Positions 32,781 through 41,452 of a stretch of DNA of 64,000 nt are shown here, in pieces; the first letter of the stretch is position 1, and the number at the start of each line of letters is the position of its first letter. The DNA comes from Geobacillus sp. 46C-IIa. Its GTDB lineage: Bacteria; Bacillota; Bacilli; Bacillales; Anoxybacillaceae. Made by a program: the position numbers and the translations under genes. Where the stretch lies: the NCBI RefSeq assembly GCF_014679505.1, contig NZ_CP061474.1, positions 1,270,001 through 1,334,000 of the forward strand, read 5' to 3'. Below the pieces are notes generated by a model that did not search any database, was not told the DNA's origin, and saw nothing but the letters and a program-made list of their open reading frames with translations.

Positions 32781-33554
32781 ATGGCTATTTCAAAAGGCGC
32801 TATCAACGTGCGAAACATATCCATCGGGGGGGAAGAGCCGTGCATTTGCGCTCCGGTTGTAGGGGCGGATGCGGGGCAAGTGTTGGGGGAGGCAAGGCAA
32901 ATCGTGGAGAAAAAGCCGCACTTGATTGAATGGCGGGCGGACTTTTTCGAGGCGATTCATGACGAACGGGAAGTGGCGGCCACGGCGAAAGAAATGCGGA
33001 TGATCGCCGGAGACATTCCGATTTTGTTTACGGTTCGTTCCGAACTTGAAGGCGGATCGCCGATTTCCTTAACGGAAGAGGAAAAACTCCGATTGTTTGA
33101 AACTGTCTGCCAAAGCGGCGCGATCGATTTGCTTGATTACGAGCTTGTCCATGGGCCGCACGTTCCTGCTGTTCGAGAGCTAACCCGCCGCTATGGAGTG
33201 CGCCTTGTGTTATCCTATCACAATTTTGATGATACGCCATCGAAGGAGGAACTTGTCGCGAAAATGCGTCAAGCCGAACAATGCGGAGCCGACATCGCGA
33301 AAGCGGCCGTGATGCCGAAAACGCGGGGCGATGTGCTCGTGTTGCTGCAGGCGACGGAAGAGGCGCGGCAAGAGGTGGAAATCCCGCTCATCACCATGTC
33401 GATGGGGTCATTGGGTGCCATCACCCGCCTGGCGGGCGGACTGTTCGGTTCTGCCGTCACCTTCGCGGTCGGACAGCAAAGCTCGGCGCCGGGGCAAATC
33501 CCGATTGAAGACGTCCGGACCGCCTTATCGGTCATCATGAAATACGGGCAATAA
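32781..33554 (+). CDS. aroD: 3-Dehydroquinate dehydratase, type I
   Basis: 257 residues with the type I dehydroquinase active site: catalytic His147 in LSYHNFDDTP, Schiff-base Lys174 in ADIAKAAVMPKT, and the substrate-binding SMG...ITRLAGGLFGSAVTFA segment. It interconverts 3-dehydroquinate and 3-dehydroshikimate. Placement behind an IclR regulator and before a CoA-transferase, rather than with other aro genes, suggests a catabolic (quinate/shikimate-like) or recruited role. GGGGGAG precedes ATG 32781. Confidence 0.88.
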   Translation: MAISKGAINVRNISIGGEEPCICAPVVGADAGQVLGEARQIVEKKPHLIEWRADFFEAIHDEREVAATAKEMRMIAGDIPILFTVRSELEGGSPISLTEEEKLRLFETVCQSGAIDLLDYELVHGPHVPAVRELTRRYGVRLVLSYHNFDDTPSKEELVAKMRQAEQCGADIAKAAVMPKTRGDVLVLLQATEEARQEVEIPLITMSMGSLGAITRLAGGLFGSAVTFAVGQQSSAPGQIPIEDVRTALSVIMKYGQ

Positions 33555-33578
33555 ATCGAAATGGGGGAGGAAATTGTC

Positions 33579-34778
33579 ATGGCGCATTTGCCGTTAGAAG
33601 GCGTCAAAGTGCTTGATGTTTCGACGATGATCGCCGCACCGTTTGGCGCGGTATTGCTCGGCGACTTTGGCGCTGACGTCATTAAAGTGGAATTGCCGGG
33701 AAAAGGAGATACGCTGCGCCATGTCGGGCCGTTTAAGGATGGCGAGCCGCTTCGCTGGCCCGGGCTGGCACGTAATAAGAAATCGCTCACCCTTGATTTG
33801 CGCAAAGAAGAAGGAATGAACATTTTCAAGCAACTCATCCGCCATGTTGACATCGTCATTGAAAACTTCCGCCCTGGCACGTTAGAAAAATGGGGAGGCG
33901 GATATGAGGAGCTGAAACAAATCAACCCGAACTTGGTCATGATCCGCGTCTCCGGTTACGGCCAAACGGGGCCGTTCCGCGAAAAAGCCGGGTTTGGCAC
34001 ACCGGCGACGGCGTTCAGCGGGTTTACGTACTTGCAAGGGTATCCAGACCGCCCGCCCGTCAGCCCGTCGTTTTCGTTAACGGACTATATTACAGGCATT
34101 TATGTGGCATTTGCGGCGGTGACGGCGATTTACTACCGTGACGTCCATCCGAACGGCGAAGGGCAGATGGTGGATATCGGCCTTTACGAATCGGTATTCC
34201 GCATGATGGAATTTTTAATTGCCGAATACGACCAATTAGGCAAGGTGCGCGAGCGGTCGCCGGGATTATCCGGACATTCGAGCCCGGCCGGCACGTTTAT
34301 GACGAAGGATGGGCATTGGGTCGTGCTGGTCACAAGCACCGATTCGACGTTCGAACGGCTGGCAAAGGCGATGGGCAGAGAAGATTTATTGACGCACGAG
34401 AAGTTTTGCACGAACGAACGGCGCCTCGCCCATCATGAAGAAACGAACGGTATCGTTGCCGACTGGATTCGTTCCAAACCGCGCGATGAACTGCTCCGGA
34501 TTTTGGACGAACACGGGGTGCCAGTCAGCCCGATTTTAAGCATTAAAGATATTTTCGAGCATCCGCATTACCAGGCGCGGGAAAATATTATCGAAGTGGC
34601 TCATCCGCGGCTCGGCAAAATTAAAGTGCCTGGCATTGTTCCAAAATTTGAAAAAACGCCAGGTTCGGTGCGTCAGCTTGCGCCAGACTTAGGGGAGCAT
34701 ACGGAAGAAATTTTGCAAAGTATACTCGGTATGTCCGCGGAGGACATTCGGCAACTGAAAGAAAAAGAGATTATTTAA
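33579..34778 (+). CDS. Family III (CaiB/BaiF/FRC) CoA-transferase
   Basis: 399 residues. Typical opening LEGVKVLDVSTMIAAPFGAVLLGDFGADVIKVE, the catalytic aspartate Asp169 in SFSLTDYITG, and the late segment GVPVSPILSIKDIFEHPHYQAR. These enzymes move CoA from succinyl-, formyl- or acetyl-CoA onto a carboxylic acid. It probably activates the locus substrate for the citryl-CoA-lyase-like enzyme at 21041; the acceptor is unknown. ATG 33579 follows GGGGGAGG; ATG 33561 is poorly placed. A GC-rich hairpin follows. Confidence 0.9.
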   Translation: MAHLPLEGVKVLDVSTMIAAPFGAVLLGDFGADVIKVELPGKGDTLRHVGPFKDGEPLRWPGLARNKKSLTLDLRKEEGMNIFKQLIRHVDIVIENFRPGTLEKWGGGYEELKQINPNLVMIRVSGYGQTGPFREKAGFGTPATAFSGFTYLQGYPDRPPVSPSFSLTDYITGIYVAFAAVTAIYYRDVHPNGEGQMVDIGLYESVFRMMEFLIAEYDQLGKVRERSPGLSGHSSPAGTFMTKDGHWVVLVTSTDSTFERLAKAMGREDLLTHEKFCTNERRLAHHEETNGIVADWIRSKPRDELLRILDEHGVPVSPILSIKDIFEHPHYQARENIIEVAHPRLGKIKVPGIVPKFEKTPGSVRQLAPDLGEHTEEILQSILGMSAEDIRQLKEKEII

Positions 34779-34799
34779 GCGGGGCGGCATGTCCCGTCT

Positions 34800-34841
34800 A
34801 CTCCCGGCGTCTCGTTTGGAGATGGCGGGGCTTTTTTATGA
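34800..34841 (+). terminator. Terminator after the CoA-transferase gene
   Basis: Imperfect CCCGGCGTCTC / GGAGATGGCGGG stem with GCTTTTTTATG tail. Confidence 0.65.
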
Positions 34842-34965
34842 GGTTTAGCCGTGCGGGCGAAAACGTTTCTTTTGGCGGCAGCCCGCGCCTTGCATTGACA
34901 CTGTTTACAGCCAACATTTATACTTTTGGTAGACTGAAGCAACGATAAAGCAGGTGATCGGAATC

Positions 34966-35994
34966 GTGTCAAATAAAAAGCGCTCCCGCGTGACGCTTGA
35001 ACAGGTGGCCAAACACGCTGGCGTGTCGCGGGCAACTGCCTCTCTTGTTGTCCGGGGGAGTCCGAATATTTCGAAAGAAACGCGGGAAAAGGTGCTGCAG
35101 TCCATGAAAGAGTTAGGCTATGTCTACGACCGCGTAGCTGCCAACTTGCGATCGCAGCGCTCTTCGACGGTCGGGCTGATCATTACTGAGCTTGATAATC
35201 CATTTTTTTCTGAGCTGCTCGTCGGTGTCCATGAGGCGCTTGACGAGGAAGGATATACTGTCATTTTAGGAACGACGTTTGATCGGCCAGAAAAACAAGA
35301 CGCGCTTTTATCGACGATGCTTGAACACCGGGTCGGCGGCGTCATTATGAGCCCGGTTCCTGGTTGTTCGACAGAGATGCTCGAACGGTTGCAGCAATGG
35401 GATATTCCGGTGGTGCTGTTTGCCCGCGAGGAAATTCCTGCAGGACAATTTGATTATATCGGGATCGATAATGTGGCTGGCGGACGGCTGGCGACCGAGC
35501 ATTTGATCGCCCAAGGGCACCGCCGCATTGCATTCATTGGCGGTTCCCCGCTTTCTTCTGTATGGAAAGCGCGCAAGGCAGGATATAGCGAAGCATTGCG
35601 CGCAGCGGGCATCGACGTCGATGAAACGCTGTTATTTCCATCAGCGACGGCTCGGCAAGGCGGAAGGATGGCAGTGAAGCAGGCTTTGCAGCACCCGAAC
35701 CCGCCAACGGCGTTGTTCTGTTACAATGATGTGGTCGCTTTCGGCGCGATGCTTGGGTTAAAGGAAGAAGGGCTTGTTCCAGGACGCGATATCGCCGTTG
35801 TAGGCTTTGACAACATTCAAGAGTCGGCGCTGTTTCAGCCCCCATTAACGACGGTGGCGGCGTTTCCGGAGAACATCGGTGCCTGCGCTGCGCGGCGGCT
35901 GCACGAACGCATGGAAGGGGATGACAGCGAGCCGAAACGCATAATTTTAAATCCGGAACTGATTGTTCGGCAATCGTCGGGAAGGACCGGTTGA
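34966..35994 (+). CDS. LacI-family transcriptional regulator
   Basis: 342 residues. Helix-turn-helix at the N-terminus (VTLEQVAKHAGVSRATASLVVRG), hinge helix DRVAANLRSQRS, then a periplasmic-binding-protein-like effector domain (VGLIITELDNPFF ... RRIAFIGGSPLS ... FCYNDVVAFGAML ... VVGFDNIQESAL). Start is GTG 34966 with AGGTG upstream. LacI operators are palindromes with central CG, so this is the natural candidate for the four TTAGATCGATCTAA copies at 20.8-21.0 kb, although 14 kb away. No such site lies before its own gene. Confidence 0.9.
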   Translation: MSNKKRSRVTLEQVAKHAGVSRATASLVVRGSPNISKETREKVLQSMKELGYVYDRVAANLRSQRSSTVGLIITELDNPFFSELLVGVHEALDEEGYTVILGTTFDRPEKQDALLSTMLEHRVGGVIMSPVPGCSTEMLERLQQWDIPVVLFAREEIPAGQFDYIGIDNVAGGRLATEHLIAQGHRRIAFIGGSPLSSVWKARKAGYSEALRAAGIDVDETLLFPSATARQGGRMAVKQALQHPNPPTALFCYNDVVAFGAMLGLKEEGLVPGRDIAVVGFDNIQESALFQPPLTTVAAFPENIGACAARRLHERMEGDDSEPKRIILNPELIVRQSSGRTG

Positions 35995-36011
35995 AAAGGG
36001 AGTGAAGGAAT

Positions 36012-36578
36012 GTGGAGAAGCAAACCGCCATCCCGCTTCGCGAGCGGAACATCATTTTGATCGGCTTTATGGGGGCGGGGAAAACAACAATTGGTCAGCT
36101 GGTCGCGAAAAAGCTGTACCGAGACTTTATCGATGTCGACGCAGAAATCGAGCGGCGGCACGGGATGTCGATTCCTGAGATTTTTGCGCAAAAAGGGGAA
36201 GCGTACTTCCGTCAGGCTGAGCGAGAGCTCATTGTCGATTTATGCATGAACACGAGATTGAAAATTCTTTCACTCGGCGGCGGCGCGTATTTGCAGGAGG
36301 AGGTGCGGCGCGCGTGCCTCGCTCATGGCATCGTCTTTTTCCTTGACTTGTCATGGGATCATTGGAAAGAAGAGCGGCTGCCGCTCATTGTTGACAGCCG
36401 CCCGGTGTTGAAAAACAAAACGCTGGAAGAAGTGGAGCGGCTCTTTTTTCAGCGGCAGTCGGCTTACGCTCTCCATCATTCCCGCGTGGTCATCAATGAG
36501 CTTGAAGCCGAACAGGCGGCCAACCAAATTGTCGAGTCGATCAAATGGACGTGGGATGTGTACGAACCGAATCGGTAG
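36012..36578 (+). CDS. aroK: Shikimate kinase-like protein
   Basis: 188 residues. P-loop GFMGAGKTTIG, shikimate-binding Asp in FIDVDAEIE, Walker-B-like LSLGGGAYL and a lid around SRPVLKNK. It would phosphorylate shikimate at O3. It follows the LacI gene by 17 bases and shares its transcript, not the usual place for a biosynthetic aroK. With dehydroquinase nearby this suggests shikimate-pathway compounds meet this locus, but both could simply serve biosynthesis. Start GTG 36012, with GAAGGA very close, is only fairly sure. Confidence 0.82.
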   Translation: MEKQTAIPLRERNIILIGFMGAGKTTIGQLVAKKLYRDFIDVDAEIERRHGMSIPEIFAQKGEAYFRQAERELIVDLCMNTRLKILSLGGGAYLQEEVRRACLAHGIVFFLDLSWDHWKEERLPLIVDSRPVLKNKTLEEVERLFFQRQSAYALHHSRVVINELEAEQAANQIVESIKWTWDVYEPNR

Positions 36579-36589
36579 ACTTTCATGAT

Positions 36590-36625
36590 GAAAAGGCAGG
36601 CTCTTGTCGGGAGCTTGCCTTTTCG
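36590..36625 (+). terminator. Terminator after the shikimate kinase gene
   Basis: AAAAGGCA-GGCTC / GAGCTTGCCTTTT stem, seven-base loop. Confidence 0.8.
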
Positions 36626-37038
36626 TGTTAGATGGCCGCATCGAAAGCTGGTGATGGAGTGAGGGAATGCAACGCCGTCACCGCGGTTTTTCCAATAGCA
36701 GGTTTTGCGGGCGCTGCGAAAACGGTTCGGCGATGGGGAGCCGGATCCGCTTGTCCTCACCTTGCGCTCAGTATCGCATACTTGATAGGAAAGGGCGTTG
36801 TTTGGGTGGCCGTGGATGTGAGTGGTGGATGGACTCGTTTTCGGAAGCCATCAGAGAGGCCCATTTCGTGTTGGGGGATAGGACATTGGGGCATGTTCAG
36901 CGAATGGTGTGAGGAAGAACGGCCTGTCGTTGCGTTTCTTTTTGGGCAGAAATGCCCGTTTGCTTCTTTGTTTGTTCTTGCCGGACAAGCGTTCCTTTTG
37001 TTATAAGGAAGATACCGGGTGCGAGGGAGAGTGGGAAG
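36626..37038. other. Intergenic stretch without a recognised gene
   Basis: About 410 bases. Open frames exist but none has family features. A small GGGC-AGAAAT-GCCC hairpin (36944-36957) is the only structure noted. Confidence 0.4.
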
Positions 37039-39471
37039 ATGGAGAAGCAGGCGTTCCGTTGGCTTTATGTATATCTTGTCCTTGTCGTGTTGCTTCTGTC
37101 GGCGCCGTATTGGCTTTGGTGGCTGAAGCCAGAAACGGAGCTTGAACTGCTCATTGTCGATAACACGGTGCCGGACCGGTCGTACCGCGAGCACCAAGGA
37201 CTCATTTGGCTGCTTCGAGCGCAAAAATATGTGCACGGGAATGGTGAGACGTATGATGCGGCGCGTGATTATGTAGGATTTGTGCCAAAGGGGGGCGGGG
37301 CATACCAAGTGCGCCCGTTTCCGAAAACGATGAATCGCTATGATGCCGTGTATGTCGCTGACACGTACGGTGTCTATGAAGAAGAATTCGTTCGCCAGCG
37401 GACGGACGGGGCGCGGTCGGCGAAAGTGCATGGCGGGCTGGACGGCGAGACGGTGAAGGCGCTTTGGCGGTTCGCCCAGGAAGGGGGAAACACGTTGATC
37501 GCCGAATTCAATTCCATGGCTCATCCGACAGCCCAGGAGGTGCGCACGTCGTTTGAATCGCTGTTCGGCTTGCATTGGACGGGGTGGATCGGCCGCTATT
37601 TCCCCGATTTATCCAGCCGGGAAGTGCCGGCGTGGGTCAGGGAGAACTACGAACAACAATATGGGACGCCGTTTGCGTTCCGCGGTCCGGGAATCGTGCT
37701 TGTGGATGAACGGGATCGGTTGATGGTTTTGGATCGGCGCGATCTTGGCGACAGCGGCGTCGTGTTTTCGTATACGAAAGCGGGAAAAGCCCGATGGGGC
37801 CAACATGAGCGCGTTCCTTATTCGTACTGGTTTGACATCGTCCAGCCGTTTGATAAGGACGATGTGTTGGCGAACTATACGTTGTCGCTTTCCGAACGCG
37901 GGAAAGAGAAGCTGCGCGCCATCGGGATTCCGGTTTCGTTTCCGGCCGTTGTCCGCTATGAGACAAAGACGTATCAGTCGTACTACTTTTGCGGCGATTA
38001 CGCCGATCAAGGCAGTGTGCCATCGATTTACCAAACAGTTGGATTTGACCTATGGCGCAAGTGGACGGCGAGCAGCCGCCCGGATGATGAGACGGCGTTT
38101 TATTGGAAAGTGTACGTGCCGATGATGAAAGCCATTTTGCAAGAAATCAAAAAATATAAAGAGGAAGAGAAGCGGCCTGCAGCTGCGGAAACGGTGGAGC
38201 AGGACGGCGTCCGCTTGGTGGGGACGGTCGGGCGCGACTATCTTCAAGTATACCGCCGCGGGCGGTGGGAGCCGCTGCTCATCAAAGGCGTCAACCTCGG
38301 CATCAGCAAACCCGGGGCGTTTCCGGGCGCGGCGAAGATTACGAAAGAAGAATATTTCCGCTGGCTACAGTACATCGGCGCCATGGGGGCGAACGCCATT
38401 CGCGTCTATACGATCCACCCGCCGGCGTTTTACGAGGCGCTGTACGAGTACAATCAGACCGCCAAGCAGCCGCTCTATTTGTTTCACGGCGTTTGGATCG
38501 ATGAAGGGGCGATGCTGCGGACGAAAGATGTGTGGGCGCCTGAGGTGAATGAGGCGTTTCGCGTCGACATTCGCCGCACGATTGACCTCGTTCATGGCAA
38601 GGCCAGCATTCCAAAGCGGCCGGGGCATGCCGGCGGGGGTGTATCGATACGACCTTTCCCCGTATGTTCTCGGCTGGATTTTTGGTGTGGAATGGGACCC
38701 AGACGTGGTCGTGGCTGTGAACAAGAAACATCGCGGAGCGGGGGATTACCGCGGCACCTATATTTACACGAAAGGAGCAAGCCCGTTTGAAGCATGGCTG
38801 GCGCAGACGATCGACGAGGCTGCGCACGGCAGGGATCGATTTCGCTTTAATGATTCATGGCAAACAGCGCGCTCAGCTGCTCGTCGACAGCTACTATGAT
38901 ACCGTTTTATTATCATTACGGAGAAAAACTGCATATGATGCCGGCGGTGCCGTACGCCAACAGGAAAGACAACGGCATCTACCATCCGATTCGCCTAACC
39001 TTGAATAAGAAATTGGAAGAAACACGCGGCAAGGCAGTGCCGTTCGATGCGTACGAGACGGGGATGTTGCGGTTTGGCACGGCCAACCCGGATGATGCGG
39101 CGTACGATTCACTCGCCGATATCAGCGTCAGCCGCGATGGCGATATGTATGAAATCCGCCTCCCATGGGCGCTTTTGAACGTCACCGACCCGAGCCGGCG
39201 CGAGGTGATAGGCGACATTTGGTCGAAAGACGGCTTGAAGAGTCGACAGATCATCCGGGGCATCCGCCTTGGTGTGTATGTCGCAGACGAGAACAGTTCG
39301 TTTTCGTTTCCAGCAATGAATGGGAACGTGCTGCCGGCTGGGCGATTTTACGAGTACGCGTGGCCGGTGTGGGAGGCGCCGCGCTATCATGAGCGGCTGA
39401 AACAGTCGTATGAGATGATGAAAGAGTCGTTTTCACGCGCGGACATCACAAAGCAGCAAGCGGTGGAATAA
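37039..39471 (+). pseudogene. Decayed membrane-anchored glycosidase-like TIM-barrel gene
   Basis: ATG 37039 (GGGAGAGTGGGA site) opens a type II membrane protein: helix WLYVYLVLVVLLLSAPYWLWWL, then a large extracellular part. From about residue 400 it looks like a glycoside hydrolase barrel (LLIKGVNLGISKPGAFPG, GANAIRVYTIHPPAFYEAL). A G5 run at 38634-38638 carries one base too many, and the protein continues in the next frame (GVYRYDLSPYVLGWIFGVEWDPD). Further frame changes near 38830 and 38910, apparently with loss of barrel sequence, lead to the C-terminal part (YYHYGEKLHMMPAVPYANRKD ... stop 39469-39471). At least three lesions, so not functional. The enzyme family is not recognised with certainty. 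Confidence 0.75.
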
Positions 39472-39590
39472 AAGGGGAGAGCCCCGCGGGCAACATTTGC
39501 TTCCGTTCGCCGCAACGATGATTGATCGAGGCGGCTCCTTTTCAAAAAAGAATCCGCCTTGAAGAGGGGGCGGGCAGGAAACAGGAGCGA

Positions 39591-39636
39591 AACCGGCCGT
39601 CAAGCAAGCAGCTGCTAGCGGCCGGTTGTCTTTTTT
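39591..39636. terminator. Terminator-like hairpin downstream of the glycosidase pseudogene
   Basis: ACCGGCCG / CGGCCGGT stem with a long loop and GTCTTTTTTC tail; it lies between the pseudogene and the convergent coiled-coil gene. Confidence 0.65.
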
Positions 39637-39647
39637 CTTTTTCGTTT

Positions 39648-40091
39648 TCAGGAGATTTCGTTTTGTCCAGCCCGGGAACGGAGTTTTCGTTCATGTTGGA
39701 GGGTTTTGCGGGCGAGGAAGTCGACGGTTTCCTGCGTTTCCGACCATTCAAGACGCCAATAGTTGATTTTCGTTTCCAAGCGCTCAAATCGAGTGTCAGT
39801 GCGTTTTTCTAGATCCAAGAGCTTTTGGTGCAACCGGTCTTCCGTCTCTCGGATTTTGGCATACAGCCGACTTTCTGTATCCTGAATCTCGGCGCGCAAT
39901 CGGCTTTCCGTATCTTGGATTTCAGCGCGCAATCGGTTTTCTGTATCTTGGATTTCAGTGCGCAATCGGTTTTCTGTATCTTGGATTTCAGTGCGCAACC
40001 GATCTTCCATTTCCTTCATTTGTTCACGGATTTTATCGGAATGCAAGTCAAGCGCCTTTAAAATTTGTCGAACGATGGTTTCTCCTTCCAC
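39648..40091 (-). CDS. Coiled-coil protein built of 11-residue tandem repeats
   Basis: 147 residues on the minus strand. Residues about 30-95 are a run of hendecads: RLRTEIQDTEN twice, RLRAEIQDTES twice, then degenerating as RLYAKIRETED and RLHQKLLDLEK. An 11-residue period gives a right-handed or straight coiled coil. The N-terminus (IVRQILKALDLHSDKIREQ) and C-terminus (FERLETKINYWRLEWSETQETVDFLARK) are also helical. No enzyme motif or membrane segment. GTG 40091 is chosen because AAAGGAGGTG lies directly ahead; an in-frame ATG at 40118 lies before that site. It resembles small DUF-type coiled-coil proteins in Geobacillus; function unknown. Confidence 0.8.
   Translation of the reverse strand: MEGETIVRQILKALDLHSDKIREQMKEMEDRLRTEIQDTENRLRTEIQDTENRLRAEIQDTESRLRAEIQDTESRLYAKIRETEDRLHQKLLDLEKRTDTRFERLETKINYWRLEWSETQETVDFLARKTLQHERKLRSRAGQNEIS
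39862..40005 (-). repeat. 33-base tandem repeat array inside the coiled-coil gene
   Basis: About four to six units of 33 bases, the inner ones differing at only a few positions; each encodes one RLR(T/A)EIQDTE(N/S) hendecad. Near-identity at DNA level implies recent slippage or recombination; copy number may vary between strains. Confidence 0.8.
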
Positions 40092-40227
40092 ATGATTCAC
40101 CTCCTTTTCTCTTATCATAGCACATGACCGGCATTCGGAAAATGAAAATCTAGTCCACTCGTTCAGCCTTTTTCACCAAACTTGCACCAACACTATGTCA
40201 CGTCACCGTAGGAAACAAAAAAATGAC

Positions 40228-40872
40228 GGAAAGGGCAAGATCCTCCTGAACTCATTTTGGAGATGATCGAGCGCTCGAAGGAAGGGTATGAAGTGGTATA
40301 TGCCCGGCGCGTCAAGCGGAAAGGCGAGACAGCGTTCAAAAATGGACGGCTTACGTGTTTTATCGGTTGCTGCGGGCGGCGACCGAGATCGACATTCCCG
40401 TTGATACGGGTGATTTCCGTCTCATTGACCGGAAGGTGTGCGATCAGTTACTCTATATGAGAGAGCAAGGTCGTTTTGTCCGGAGACTCGTAAGCTGGAT
40501 CGGCTTTCGGCAGACAGCGATTGAATTGAACGGGAACCGCGTTTTGCTGGTGAGACGAAATATCCGCTCAAAAAGATGATTCGGTTTTCGCTTGATGGCA
40601 TCACTTCTTTTTCACACAAGCCGCTCAAGCTGGCCAGTTTGCTTGGCTTTTTGTTGTCGACGGTGAGCGTCGTCGGTATGATGGCTGCTTTATACTTGAA
40701 ACGGTTCACCCATTCGACGGTTGCTGGATGGACGTCGCTCTTTATGGTGATGCTTCTTTGCAACAGGGGGGTGACGACGATGCTCGGATCGGGGAATATA
40801 TTGGTTGAATGGATGAAAAGGCGCAAGAGCAGCCGATCTATACCGCCAATGAAACATGAGGAGTCGGAATGA
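40228..40872 (+). pseudogene. Decayed GT2 glycosyltransferase (GtrB/DPM1-like)
   Basis: The remnant starts in the middle of the GT-A domain at QDPPELI; the N-terminal hundred or so residues are missing. It passes through at least three frames: [27 protein letters not shown] to about 40345; [27 protein letters not shown] to about 40535; then ERFAGE-like ETKYPLKKMIRFSLDGITSFSHKPLK with the two C-terminal helices. A last shift hits the GEYIG end. This family makes polyprenyl-phosphate sugars for cell-wall decoration. The intact GtrA flippase-like gene follows, as usual for the pair. Confidence 0.82.
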
Positions 40873-40875
40873 GAC

Positions 40876-41307
40876 ATGAATGAAATCCTTCATACCTTCC
40901 GTAAAGAAAAACAAGCTGTATGGCGGTTTGCCGTCGTCGGGGCGGGCAATACGGTGGTTGATTTTGTCGTCTTTTTCTTGCTTGCTGCAATGGCCGTCCC
41001 GGCGGCGGCCGCCCAAGTCGTTTCCTACGGCGCCGGGATGGCGAACAGCTATATTTGGAATCGTCTGTGGACGTTTCAAATGAAACGAAAGGCGAACATT
41101 GGAGAATTTTTGCGTTTTCTTGCCGTTAATGGATTGTCGCTTGGCGCGTCGCTTCTCGTTTTGCTTGCAGTCAAACGGTTCATGCCGCTCTGGATGGCGA
41201 AAATGACGGCCACGTTGGCCGGGATGGCCGTGAATTTTATCGGCAGCCGCTGTTGGGTGTTTGCGGAAACGGCTGAAAACGACTTGGATGATTCGTATCT
41301 ACGCTGA
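40876..41307 (+). CDS. GtrA-family membrane protein
   Basis: 143 residues, four hydrophobic helices, GtrA-type start (FAVVGAGNTVVDFVVFFLL) and the conserved YIWNRLWTFQ and NFIGSRCWVF motifs. GtrA proteins are thought to flip or present undecaprenyl-phosphate sugars made by a GT2 partner. That partner, directly upstream, is a pseudogene, so this protein may be idle or serve another enzyme. The frame itself looks whole. Confidence 0.87.
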   Translation: MNEILHTFRKEKQAVWRFAVVGAGNTVVDFVVFFLLAAMAVPAAAAQVVSYGAGMANSYIWNRLWTFQMKRKANIGEFLRFLAVNGLSLGASLLVLLAVKRFMPLWMAKMTATLAGMAVNFIGSRCWVFAETAENDLDDSYLR

Positions 41308-41318
41308 TATGTCAAAGT

Positions 41319-41359
41319 GAAAAAGCGGTCCGGAATGTGGTTTTCCGGATCGCTTTTTG
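41319..41359. terminator. Bidirectional terminator between gtrA and proA
   Basis: AAAAAGCG(G/A)TCCGGAA / TTCCGGATCGCTTTTT long stem, T-runs on both strands. Confidence 0.85.
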
Positions 41360-41452
41360 TCTGCCGTTCAGAGCAACGGGATGTCTCTTTAAAAAGCGGC
41401 CGTACGCAAATATAGAACAAATGGTGCGCGCTTTGGCGGAAAGAAGCGCGCT

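Noticed and set aside
39862..40005. Regular 33-base repeats resembling a CRISPR array
   Set aside because: Repeats are contiguous without spacers and each encodes an 11-residue coiled-coil unit in frame in the minus-strand gene.
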